Of a stretch of DNA of 64,000 nucleotides, positions 1-9,800 are shown piece by piece. The DNA comes from Orychophragmus violaceus (Eukaryota > Streptophyta > Magnoliopsida > Brassicales > Brassicaceae). Below the pieces are notes generated by a model. It was given only the letters and a program-made list of their open reading frames with translations. It did not search any database and had not been told where the DNA came from. How positions within the stretch are numbered: position 1 is the first letter of the stretch; each line of letters opens with the position of its first letter. The position numbers and the translations under genes were made by a program. The stretch spans positions 35,299,126-35,363,125 of the forward strand of contig CM058237.1 of NCBI GenBank assembly GCA_030180135.1, read 5' to 3'.

Positions 1-600
1 TCGTTGGCCCAGAGGCCTTTTTTACTTTCCGTTCGTTTCTTTAGCCCATCGATGATCGTTTTGTTGGTCGCCTCGGCCTGCCCGTTTCCTTGTGGGTATC
101 TCGGGGTAGATTTGCTCAGGCAAATTTTCCATCTCGCGCAGAATCCTTCAAACAGATTGGAAATGAATTGGGATCCGTTGTCAGTTACGATTTCGCATGG
201 GATACCGTGGCGACAGATTATGTATTTTCATACGAACTTTTGAACATCGAGGTTTTTGATCTCCGAGTAGGATTCGGCTTCGACCCACTTGGTAAAGTAA
301 TCGGTCATTATCAGGATGAACTTCTTTTGGTGTGAGGCCGGTAGAGGTCTGACGATGTCCATCGCCCACCGCATGAATGGGTAGGGTGTGGCCGCAGTAG
401 TCAGGAGCTCGGCTGGCTGGTGTATGCTTGGTGCGTGTCTATGGCATTTCTCGCATCGGGCACGTAACTTTCTCAGTCGGCGATCATGGTTGGCCAGAAA
501 TGACCGTGTCGCTTTATCTTTGCGGCTAACGCTCGGCCGCTTGTGTGATTTCCGCCTGCTCCTTCGTGAGTTTGCTCGGTGACCCATTGGATCTCCTGCC
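1..600 (-). pseudogene. gypsy integrase fragment
   Basis: The H2C2 zinc-binding domain is visible: its histidines are at the end of the preceding frame (motif THEGAGGNH) and its cysteines in CEKCH. The DDE core follows with D in MDIVRP, D in VTDNGSQF and E in GNGQAEATNK, the last only about 70 bases from the window start. Two frameshifts (near 600 and 235) break the reading frame. The C-terminal domain is outside the window. The enzyme would insert element cDNA into chromosomes; this copy cannot make it. Confidence 0.8.
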
Positions 601-619
601 AGTTTATGCATCGTAAGAG

Positions 620-1590
620 GGCCTTGGTTGTGCTCCATCGAAATAGCTCGTCATTCATTATGACGTATTGCACGCAGCGGGCTTTCAGACGGCGAGCAGC
701 CCAGCGATCCTCGGGGACCTTCCCGTGCAGTATGTAGTTTCTGATTTGGTCTCTCCAGTCGACGATGTCGGCATGTTTGGGATTGTCGTCCTTGACAATT
801 TCCTCGTTGCTTTTGTAAGCGTCGTCCAGTCCCTCATCTTCCTCGGTAATAAGCAGCACGTCTTCGTCTGGGGTGATGCTTGGTCGGGCTATGCATTCGA
901 TTGGAATAATTCGACGAAGGTCGGGGTCTGAAGTCGAAGCTAGAGCGGCCAATGCGTCTGCGGAGGAGTTGTCGCTTCTATGGATCTTTGTTAGCGTGAC
1001 CGACCCGATTCGTGCGACAATTTCCTGGACGAGCTTTAGGTATGCATCCATGCGCTCGTTTTTTGCTTCGTATTCTCCGTTGAATTGGTTTACAACGAGT
1101 TGTGAGTCGGCGAACGCGTCTACTTGCTTTGCCCCACTACTTCGGCCAGTCGCAGTCCTGCGAGCAGTGCTTCGTATTCGGCTTCGTTGTTAGAGGCTGG
1201 AAATCCTAGACGGAAGGATTGTTCGATCAACTCGCCGGTCGGGGATGTCAGTTTGACTCCTACTCCTGAACCATTTCTTGATGATGAACCATCTACGAAT
1301 AGAATCCATTTCTCGTTTGAGCCTTGTCCTTCGGCTATGGTGAGCTCGGGTGGTAGTTCGATGATGAAGTCTGCGAGGACCTGGGACTTGGCGCTGGTCC
1401 TGGGCTTGTACTCGATGTCATATTCGCTTAGCTCGACTGCCCATTTAGCGATTCTTCCTGATTGGCTCGGGCTATGCAATATTGTTCTGATTGGTTGGTT
1501 CGTGAGCACGACCACCGAGTTTGACTGAAAATAAGGGCGGAGCTTCCGAGCTGAGACGACGACGGCCAGCGCGAGTTGACCATAGGTAGT
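620..1590 (-). pseudogene. gypsy RNase H region, joined to gag by deletion of protease and RT
   Basis: Reading leftwards: the end of the RT-associated RNase H (LALAVVVSARKLRPYF, then a stretch like SGRIAKWAVELSEYDIEY), then a second archaeal-type RNase H with LFVDGSSS, NNEAEYEALLAGL, ADSQLVV and SSADALAALA. This double RNase H layout is known from Tat elements. A one-base frameshift near 1120 splits the second domain. Upstream of 1590 the sequence passes directly into the end of gag, so an internal deletion removed protease and the whole RT palm. Confidence 0.8.
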
Positions 1591-1599
1591 CCTCCCATA

Positions 1600-3390
1600 A
1601 TCATGTTTATGCGCCTTCTTGGTGGATGTGCTCCTTCTTCGTCTTCTTCGTCACAAGCTCGTTTATCCGCCGCTGCCGTATTTGCGTTGATTTGCTCGAT
1701 TTACTCGGCGAAAGCAACCTATTTCTTTCATTCCTCTTGGACGATCCTGAAGCGCTCGGCTTCGTTTTTTGGTTGTGTTACCTGGTTGATTTACTTCGGA
1801 TGAGGCTTGTTGCGATCTAGTACTAGTTTCTTCCCGTCTTTTTGGTAGTCGGCGTAGAGGAGGGCTTGGAGATTTCTGCATTCCTCGGTGCTGTGACCTG
1901 CTCGCTGATGATACTCACAAAATAGCTTGCTTTTGTCGGCTCCTCGGACGAATTTGTTCCATGACTTGCCTTGATTTTGACCTTGGTAGCCTTGGGAGGG
2001 TCGATCCTGCTGATAATTTTGGGGACGGTCAGGATGATTTTGTCGATGACCCTGGTGGGGGCGTTCCTCGTCCTGCTGGTGGTCCTGTAATTGATCGCTG
2101 ACGTAATACGACGATTTCCCCTCTCTCGTGGTTTCTTCCTCCTTGGCTTTCTTGTAATCCTGATCGTAATGTTGCCGTGGTTCGTATTGCTCGGCGCTCC
2201 TCTCGACCTTCTCCTTTGAAATCGAACTCTTGGGTCCAAACTTCTTGGCTAGGGTTTCCTTTTCTTCCTCGAGGTCGATAAAGATCGATGCCCGGTGAAG
2301 AGCGTCTTCCAGTGAGCTTGGTCTGTTTTTCTTTAGTTCCTCTCGGAAGTTGGATTCATACCAGAGGCCGTTTCGTAGAGCGGGCAGACTTTCGCTATCA
2401 GTGATCGTGATTTTAGCCAGAATACTTTTGAAGCGGGTGATGTAAGATCGGAGGCTTTCCTTTGGCCCTTGGGAGATGGCCCACAGGTCGGCATTCGATA
2501 CTTCCTCCTGAATATACATTGAGTAATGTTTGAGAAAAGCGTGCGTCAAGTCGTTGTATCCATCGATCGAGTTCGGTTCTAAACGAGAAAACCAGTCCAA
2601 GGCCGAGCCGGTTAGATGCTCGACGAACAGTTGGCAGAAGCCTACATCGCGTTCTCCAATGCTGAAATTTGTTCGTCACATCGCGATACGAAATGCCGTC
2701 AGAAACTGCCTTGGGTCAGATTTGCCATCGTAGGTCATCATCTTGATTTTGACCGCAGAGACAAGATGCTCGACCTGGATATCCATGAGGCGACGAGTGA
2801 AAGGTGTGTTCTGCGTTTCCTCCAGTACGCGGTCGATCTCAGGTGCCGAGCTGATCGCTTGGTGGACTTTGGATGTCATATTTTTCAACATCAGCTTCAA
2901 ATCCTCAATTTCGCTGTCTCTGTGTGCGCCGAGCGCTGAGCTTCCCGGGATATCCGTATTGGGAGGTTGTTCGTCCTCGGTCTGCTGTAATATCATTCGG
3001 TTTCTTGGATTTGGAGGCGGCGTTTCTTCGAATAACGCTCGGTGGAGATGAGTTCGGGGAACGGATCCTTGTTGGCTTGCCATCCGTAAATCGTTGATAT
3101 GCCCCTGGCATACCGCGTGTGCCGTGGCAAGTTGATCGAAGCGTGCGTTGCTCCCCTGGGAGAGTTCGGTTACTTGAGTCTGGAGAGTTTTGAGTAAGGC
3201 GGACATGTCCTGCTCGTTTGTCTGAGCTCTTGCGACTTGTTGAGTTTGTTCGATATTTTGAGGTTGCTGCTCGGCGCCGGCCGGCTGAATGATTGGATCT
3301 GCAACCTGAGAAATGTGCTGGGGTTGCCCCCTTGTTCTCGGAGCTGTTTATGAGCTCGTTATGTCTTCGACGTAGACGTAATCCTTGTTC
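1600..3390 (-). pseudogene. gypsy gag protein (retrotrans_gag type), frameshifted
   Basis: The longest open part is 2600-1791 (269 aa). It has the gag core (begins MDWFSRLEPNSIDGY, later SLRSYITRFK), a charged linker rich in Q, D and H, and a knuckle-like CEYHQRAGHSTEEC near its C-terminus. An overlapping frame, 3206-2676, gives the N-terminal coiled-coil-like part and joins the core through a frameshift near 2640. Beyond the knuckle a KRRINMIMGG-like stretch, usual just before the Tat protease, is followed by the deletion junction near 1585. Gag would form the virus-like particle. Confidence 0.75.
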
Positions 3391-3445
3391 GGCGGTGCTC
3401 CTGCCATCGTTGAACCTGTCCGTTAGTGAAGAAAAACTTTTAATT

Positions 3446-3462
3446 CCCCACAGACGGCGCCA
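3446..3462 (-). other. primer binding site of the gypsy element
   Basis: The minus strand reads TGGCGCCGTCTGTGGGG two bases inside the LTR end. This is the common PBS of plant Tat-like gypsy elements, complementary to a tRNA 3' end. Confidence 0.75.
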
Positions 3463-3464
3463 AT

Positions 3465-4096
3465 TGTGATAACCGAGCTTGTCACAAAGGTTTGAGAGTG
3501 CGTCTTGCTCGGGAGAGTTGATGTGCTCGGGTCCGAAGGTCAAAGTTTTTCAAAGAGAGAAACTGACTAGGCTTGGTGATGAGTTAAGAGAGGAATGTTC
3601 GGTGTTTGAGTAGTGAAGAGAGAGGTATGCTCGGTAACGAGTGTATTATACTCAAGTGAGAGCCCGAGCTTGTCGAAAGACGAGCTCGGTTTTTACAATT
3701 CGGGAATGTTTACTTTAGAGAGAGAAAGTAGTGAGAAGTGCACAAATCCCAAAAAGTTACATTTATGTACAGTGACGACTCCTGTTTATAGTAAAATATG
3801 GTCGTACTTTTTACAGGCCGTTGACTGCTTGTCGAGCTCGTGCGGATTGGGCCGTACTTGATGACGAGATGGGCTGAGCCATACGTTCCTTTGGCTGTTA
3901 GCGTAGCCGAGCTGACTTGCTGTCGTTCGGCTTGGATCGAGCCGAGCCGAGCCGATGGTAGTGGGCTCGGTCTGAGCGTATATGTTCGGGCCTTCATTGC
4001 TTGTTGGGCCGTTTTGCTTCTGTTGGACCGACCTCTGTTCAGAGAATAATTATTGGGCCTTATAAATGGATAGGGTGCTAAAACCCATATATAACA
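3465..4096 (-). repeat. 5' LTR of the gypsy element
   Basis: The LTR is 632 bp and on the minus strand runs from TGTTATATATGG to GGTTATCACA, so it has TG...CA ends. The end next to the PBS is certain. The outer end is inferred from the TG dinucleotide and the return of EXO70A intron sequence. A TATA-like ACTATAAACAGG lies on the minus strand near 3783-3795. The partner LTR is not in the window, so age and TSD cannot be read. Confidence 0.75.
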
Positions 4097-4132
4097 TTTG
4101 TTTCACATTTACTCAAAGACTGTCAACGTTAC

Positions 4133-5930
4133 CTCTGTTTGAAGCTCTCTCATTACGTTATACATATCTAACAAAGGAAACAGTTTTTCTGGTGATCTCT
4201 TGCTTTTAGCAATAGCATGTCCGAAACTAAGTAGCATACCAAAACTATTTGCAGTGACTTCAGCAAATGATTGGTCCTTCATATACTCATTACCATCAAG
4301 AATTTGGTCGCAGATTTTCTTTTCCGCAGAAAATAACAGCTTCACCTTTCCCAAAGCAAGAAAATCATCAAGAAGGAACACAATAAGGTATTATACATAT
4401 TATGCTTTTGGAATATAGTTCTCGTACCGATATTCGCATGTAATGGATCCAGTTCTCAGCCTTGGCCTCTAAAACCTCCCACTTCATTCTATGAACATCA
4501 TCTTTGCTAATCCTCTCCACACCTAATTTCTGAAAGCTCTGCTCTAGTACTGACGCACGAGTATCCCTTATATATTACAAAGTTTAATACATCAATCGCT
4601 ATACCAATATTTTATGTCACTATACAAACAATTTAAATGACCAAGACATGGAACCTAATGGTTTGTGGGTTACTTAATCATCATCCATATTCAGAACGGT
4701 AGCAGCCCCAAACCTGGCATAAAGAAATTAAAATAAAAGAGAGAATTGGGCCAAATGTCGTTGGCTCATTAGGAAAATCTGTGGCCGCACCCAAGAAAAA
4801 GGGAAGAAAAAAAATCTCAAAGGAAGTTCTGCCAAATTTTCGAGCTGTTAGTCGGTCCATCCATAGAAAAGGAGCTTCATTGTGTTGGAGACACCAAAAA
4901 AGCCTCCAGGAAATCTTTTCGAATTTCAGTCATCATTATGGTCGTCATATTGAAACATGATTTCCCGGATAATCATAAGGAGATCTTGACCTCCTCTTTC
5001 CAAAGTAAGATTGGCGACTTACCGTTTGAAAGTTATTGCCATTTTCCCAAAACGTGTCTCTATTACGACCTCGTTTTTCCAACCAAAACACTGACCCCGT
5101 TAGACTAGTTACATATTTGCAATACACAAATATGTTTTGGTAAACAGCCTTAACTTTCAAACTGTAAGACAGATTTGAACAAGTCTTAATTTTTTGGAAA
5201 GAAAAGACCGAGATGTTTCCAACAACATATAATATGTTCCGTGGCTCCTTACAATTCTTCGGAAATTCGCATTTCAATATGACGTCCAAAATGATGACGA
5301 AAATCTGAAAAGATTCTCTTGGAGGCTTATTCCTTGTGTCTCCAACTCAATTGAAATCCTCTTATATAAATCGACTGAAGACTGCAAGATGATGGCTGAA
5401 GGCTCGGGAATTTCGCAGAGCTTCGCTGGAGATTTCCTCTTTTTTGGTGGTCACACCTTTATATAGGAAAATGATAAGGAATCTAGGGTTTTCCTAATAG
5501 GTCACATGCATTCGACCTAGTTCTCTCTTTTATTTTTAATTTCTGTGGGCCACATAATGCATGTTGTTTACCAGAAAAGGAAGAACATTGTTTATCATAT
5601 CTAATGAAAGGATAAGTCTTTCGAGCTTCATAGTAATGTATCGGGGAAAACAGAAGAGAAGTGAAGGTCGTAATTAAGCAGAAATTGAACCTGTAAGTCT
5701 TAAGAAGTTGTTGCTGATGACCAACATTAACCATCTGTTGGGTTAATTTGTGAAGCAGAGGTAAAACCATCGGTGGAATGATCGTTGGAGCCGTAAAAAT
5801 AACTTTTTCTAAGCTCTTGTAATGTGGATCATGACTCTTATTTCCAGCACCATTACCATTTGATGATGGTCGAAGATTGCTTGGAAGGCACTCGAAAAGT
5901 TGATCAGGTTCTACTGGCTTGCTAAACATT
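4133..5930 (-). pseudogene. EXO70A-like exocyst subunit exons (3 exons, middle of the gene)
   Basis: EXO70 is a subunit of the exocyst, which tethers secretory vesicles to the plasma membrane. Three exons are readable on the minus strand: 5930-5691 (MFSKPVEPDQLFECLPSNL...QQQLLKTYR), 4566-4428 (DTRASVLEQS...NWIHYMRIS) and 4345-4133 (VKLLFSAEKKICDQIL...KLFPLLDMYNVMRELQTE). Introns 4567-5690 and 4346-4427 have GT-AG borders and correct phases, and a donor GTAACG follows 4133. The wording matches EXO70A1-type proteins of Arabidopsis as I know them. The rest of the EXO70 C-terminal half would lie beyond the gypsy element. The first intron is swollen to 1.1 kb. The usual EXO70 N-terminus is absent and a DC1 exon precedes it. 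Confidence 0.8.
4567..5690 (-). other. oversized intron of the EXO70A-like gene, probably holding an unrecognised insertion
   Basis: The intron is bounded by AG/GTTCAA (donor, 5690) and TATATAAG/G (acceptor, 4567), both on the minus strand. Plant EXO70A introns are usually near 100 bp, so about 1 kb is likely inserted DNA. A 114-aa open frame (5289-4945, minus) resembles nothing I can name. I see no LTRs or terminal inverted repeats. Confidence 0.5.
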
Positions 5931-6486
5931 CTATAATGATAAGTGTTAAACCTCTTTTTAAATTAAGAAAATATAAGCATCCAATTTCAAAAAGAAAAAA
6001 AAACTGATCTATAACCAAAGACGAACCTATAATATTGTAGAATCTGTATGAAGCTGCGAGCATCATATTTTCTGTTCATACCATCAACCTTTCCCTCTTT
6101 ATTGAACATAAGATGATCCTCATTTGTGAAATGAACACAAGACATATCCAACTTGAAGTCACATATGAGACAACAATAGACTAACAACATAAGCTCTTTT
6201 CCGCACAAGGAACATTTTTTATTGGAGTATCCGGTAGATTTTCACGATTGAGAAACCAGAGAGAGTGTTGGGGATGAAAAGGGTGGCTGATCTTCGTTGC
6301 AGATCCGATACATTCCTTGTGGAATAAGATATCGCATCTAGGACACTCGTAAAACTCGGCAGACAGCTCTTTTTCTTCAAAACATCCAGCGCACTGGCCG
6401 TGCTCTGTGGTGGAGTATAGAGGATGATCATGAGTGGGAAATTTTCGAGAAATCAAGAGGTCAAGAAGATTAAACTTGTGCAAAAC
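5931..6486 (-). pseudogene. DC1 (divergent C1, Cys/His-rich) domain exon, fused in frame to EXO70A exons
   Basis: On the minus strand the exon (6486-6027) encodes HDHPL, CAGCFEEKEL, YECPRCDILFHKEC, HPFHPQHSLWF, then KKCSLCGKELMLLVYCCLICD, the spaced Cys/His pairs of two DC1 modules. DC1 proteins are a large plant family of predicted zinc and lipid or diacylglycerol-type binders. The two halves are in different frames: one base appears lost in an A run near 6216-6221. The exon ends at 6027 with donor AG/GTTCGT, and a 96-bp T-rich intron (6026-5931) ends in TATAG. Codon AG/A is completed by the first EXO70A exon, so the frame passes into EXO70A. The first codons lie beyond the copia element at 11302-11315. 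Confidence 0.75.
6482..6486. other. target-site duplication, left copy (AAAAC)
   Basis: AAAAC directly precedes the copia LTR and recurs at 11302-11306 directly after the element. Confidence 0.85.
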
Positions 6487-6773
6487 TGTTGGAGTAAACG
6501 TGAAGTCAACTTAAAGAGATAAAGATCAAGAGTATATTTAGGAGAATCTAAATATACATATTACTAGTTTTTAGGAGTTATCTAAAACGTAATATTTCCT
6601 TAATTAAGATTACGGTTTTTGATCATTAATATATAAGGATGTATCGCCTTGTGATACAACTTATGAGTTGAGAGATTCAAGTGAGGCTTAAGTTTTGAGT
6701 TAGTTTTCTTAAGCAAATAAAGAAGAGTTATTTTTTTAATCCTTGAGTCTTACGTTTGAGTTAATAAACAAGA
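6487..6773 (+). repeat. 5' LTR of intact copia
   Basis: Begins TGTTGGAGTAAACG and ends AATAAACAAGA. TATATAAG at 6630-6637 is the likely TATA box. The conservative TG...CA reading would end at 6770. Confidence 0.9.
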
Positions 6774-6775
6774 AT

Positions 6776-6787
6776 TGGTATCAGAGC
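6776..6787 (+). other. primer binding site (initiator tRNA-Met type)
   Basis: TGGTATCAGAGC, the standard plant copia PBS, lies two bases after the LTR. Confidence 0.95.
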
Positions 6788-6821
6788 TAATTCAAGTTTG
6801 TGATCTATACAAACAGAAACT

Positions 6822-9800
6822 ATGACCGGAGGAGGAGAAGACGAAAAAACATCTTCGTCATCGATGAAGGACGGAGGAGCGATAGGGAAGCTAAAAGAAG
6901 GAGGAGGATCTTCTTCTATTAAGTGTCCAATGTTGAACGCTTACAATTACACGGTGTGGGCAATAAGAATGAAGATTCTTCTCAAGGTTAACAAAGCATG
7001 GGGGGTAATTGATCCAGGAGATAACAACGACGAGAAAAACGACCTAGCCATTGCCCTAATTTTCCAGTCGATTCCCGAAACTCTTACCTTGCAGGTTGGT
7101 GAATTAGATGCAGAAAAAGATGTATGGGAAACCATTAAAACGAGGCATGTAGGAGCTGAAAGAGTTAAGGAAGCAAGACTACAAACACTGATGGCTGAGT
7201 TTGATGCACTTAAGATGAAAGACACAGATAAGATCGATGATTTTGCTGGAAAATTGTTTGAAATATCATCCAAGTCTGCTGCGTTAGGAGAAGAAATCAA
7301 GGAGCCCGTGATGGTGAAGAAATTTCTCAAGAGTCTTCCGAGGAAGAAGTACATACACATAGTGGCCTCCCTTGAGAAAGTCCTGGATCTGAATAAAGTA
7401 AGTTTTGAAGATATTATAGGAAGGTTGAAAGTTTATGAGGAGCGTGTTACTGAGGTAGAAGAGGATCAAGAAGATCAGGGCAAGCTCATGTATGAAAATA
7501 TGGACTCCCAACCATCACAATCACCCCGTAACTATAATGGAGATTACAAAAACAGAGGACGTGGTGGACGTTCTAACAACAGTAGAGGCAGAGGGAGAGG
7601 GCGTTACGGAGCAAGAGACGCATCTCGAATAACCTGTTACCGGTGTGACAAGCTAGGTCATTACGCCTCGGATTGCCCAGATCGTTTACTCAAACTGCAA
7701 GAGACACAAGAGAATAATAAGGAAGAAACAGAAGAAGTAGATGAACTCATGCTACACGAAGTGGTGTTTCTGAACGAGGAAAAGATTATACCAGAAGTCT
7801 ACGAAACCGGTTCATGTGATGATGATCTCTGGTACCTTGACAATGGAGCGAGTAATCACATGAGTGGGGATAGGAGATATTTTTCATGCATTGATGAATC
7901 AGTTACTGGTAAAGTAAGGTTTGGTGATGACTCTAGAATCGACATCAAAGGAAAGGGTTCCATCGAACTCATTGATAGGAATGGTGAAGCAAGGAAAATG
8001 TCGGATGTGTACTTTATCCCTGATCTAAAAAGCAATATCATCAGTCTTGGACAAGCCACTGAAGCAGGATGTGATGTGAGAATTAAGGGAGAACTTCTGA
8101 TTATGCATGATCGTGACGTAAAGTTGCTTGTCAAAACAACGAGATCCAAGAATCGATTGTATAAGGTTCGTATGGGAGTTAAAAATGCAGAACGTCTGAA
8201 TCTAATGAAGTTGAGCAGTTCAAGCATGTGGCATGCACGTCTAGGACACATAAACTTCGAGACAATTAAGTCTATGCAGCAAAGAGAGCTTGTCGATGGA
8301 GTACCTCATATCAAGTTGGAGTCGAAGATTTGTGAGTCATGTTTGTTTGGAAAACAGACAAGAAGAGTGTTTCCCCAAGCTACCTTGTATCGTGCTTCAA
8401 AATCACTCGAACTTGTTCATGTAGATTTGTGTGGACCCATAACTCCAAGCACATCAGCCGGAAATAAGTATGTATTCGTGCTCATAGACGACTATTCAAG
8501 ATATATGTGGACCATATTGTTGAAAGATAAGGGAGATGCGTTTGAGAAGTTTAAAAGGTTTAAGACCTTGGTGGAACAAGAATCAGGGAAGAAAATTCAG
8601 ACATTTCGAACTGATAGAGGAGGAGAATTTGTCTCGCAGGAATTCAATTCTTTTTGTGATGTTTCAGGAATCAAACGACATCTCACGGTTCCATATACCC
8701 CACAACAGAACGGAGTTGTCGAAAGAAGGAATAGAACCTTGTTGGAAATGAGTAGAAGCATTCTGAAACATATGTCTTTGCCAAACTATCTGTGGGGAGA
8801 AGCAATACGACACTCTACGTACCTCCTTAATCGAATTTCTACAAGAGCTGTAAAGGACAGAACTCCATATGAAGCCTATCACTTGAGAAAACCCAACGTT
8901 GCACATCTCCGAGTTTTTGGATGTATCGCTTATGCCAAAGTTGAAGCACCACATCTGAAGAAACTCGATGATAGGTCACGCAGGCTGGTACACTTGGGTA
9001 CAGAACCCGGTTCAAAAGCCTACAGATTATTTGACCCACTAACCCAGAAAACTGTAGTGAGTCGCGATGTTGTCTTCGATGAAACAAGAGAGTGGAATTG
9101 GGATAAGCAGAATCATGGAGAAAATAGAGTTGAAGAGCTTACAATTGAGTTTGGAGAATATGGGAACCGTGGAATATATCCTATAACTCTAATTCCACCT
9201 TCTCAGCTGCTTGATGGTTCTGCTCACAATAACAGAGGAACAGAACTAGAACCCATCTCTGTCCAAGTCGAGAACAACGAAGAAGCTGAGGATGTTTCTG
9301 ATAACGGAGGGAGCGAATCAGATGATGATGAAAATGGTGCACCACCATTACGAAGATCGAGCAGAGAAACCCGTAAACCAAGATACTTAGACGATTATGT
9401 CACTTATCTTGCGGAAGAAGAAGGGGAGCGACTATTGATGTGTTTAAACGATGAACCTAGAGACTTTGGAGAAGCAAAGGAATCGAGATATTGGACTTTA
9501 GCATGTGAAGATAAAATTCACTCTATCAATAAGAATCTTACGTGGAATCTCGTCGATCTTCCACAAGGAGAAAAAGCAATTGGACTAAAATGGGTATTCA
9601 AGCTGAAGAAGAACTCTGATGGTAGAATTAACAAGTACAAAGCTCGACTCGTTGCCAAAGGTTATGTGCAAAGGCAAGGAATAGACTTCGACGAAGTTTT
9701 TGCCCCGGTAGCGCGCATAGAGACAATTCGACTTCTCATTAATCTCTCTGCTTCTAGTGGATGGGAAATACATCACCTTGACGTAAAGACGGCCTTTCTT

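Larger units (their letters stand above)
1..4096 (-). mobile_element. Ty3/gypsy retrotransposon (Tat-like), truncated by window edge, RT deleted
   Basis: Reading on the minus strand from 4096 the order is 5' LTR (4096-3465), PBS (3462-3446), gag (about 3390-1600), RNase H (about 1590-620) and integrase (about 600-1, running off the window). Protease and RT, normally between gag and RNase H, are missing. An archaeal-type RNase H next to the integrase and the PBS beginning TGGCGCCGTCTG point to the Tat lineage. Frameshifts near 1120, 600 and 235 show that the element is dead. The 3' LTR lies outside the window. It sits in an intron of the EXO70A-like gene, 36 bp beyond a splice donor. Confidence 0.85.

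Noticed and set aside
4109..4381. 90-aa ORF starting MFLLDDFLALG as the EXO70 start
   Set aside because: Its first 12 codons lie in an 82-bp GT-AG intron. The real exon begins at 4345 and continues the upstream exon in phase.
4945..5289. 114-aa minus ORF as a gene
   Set aside because: Lies inside an intron, no recognisable domain, no supporting neighbour; kept only as part of an unknown insertion.
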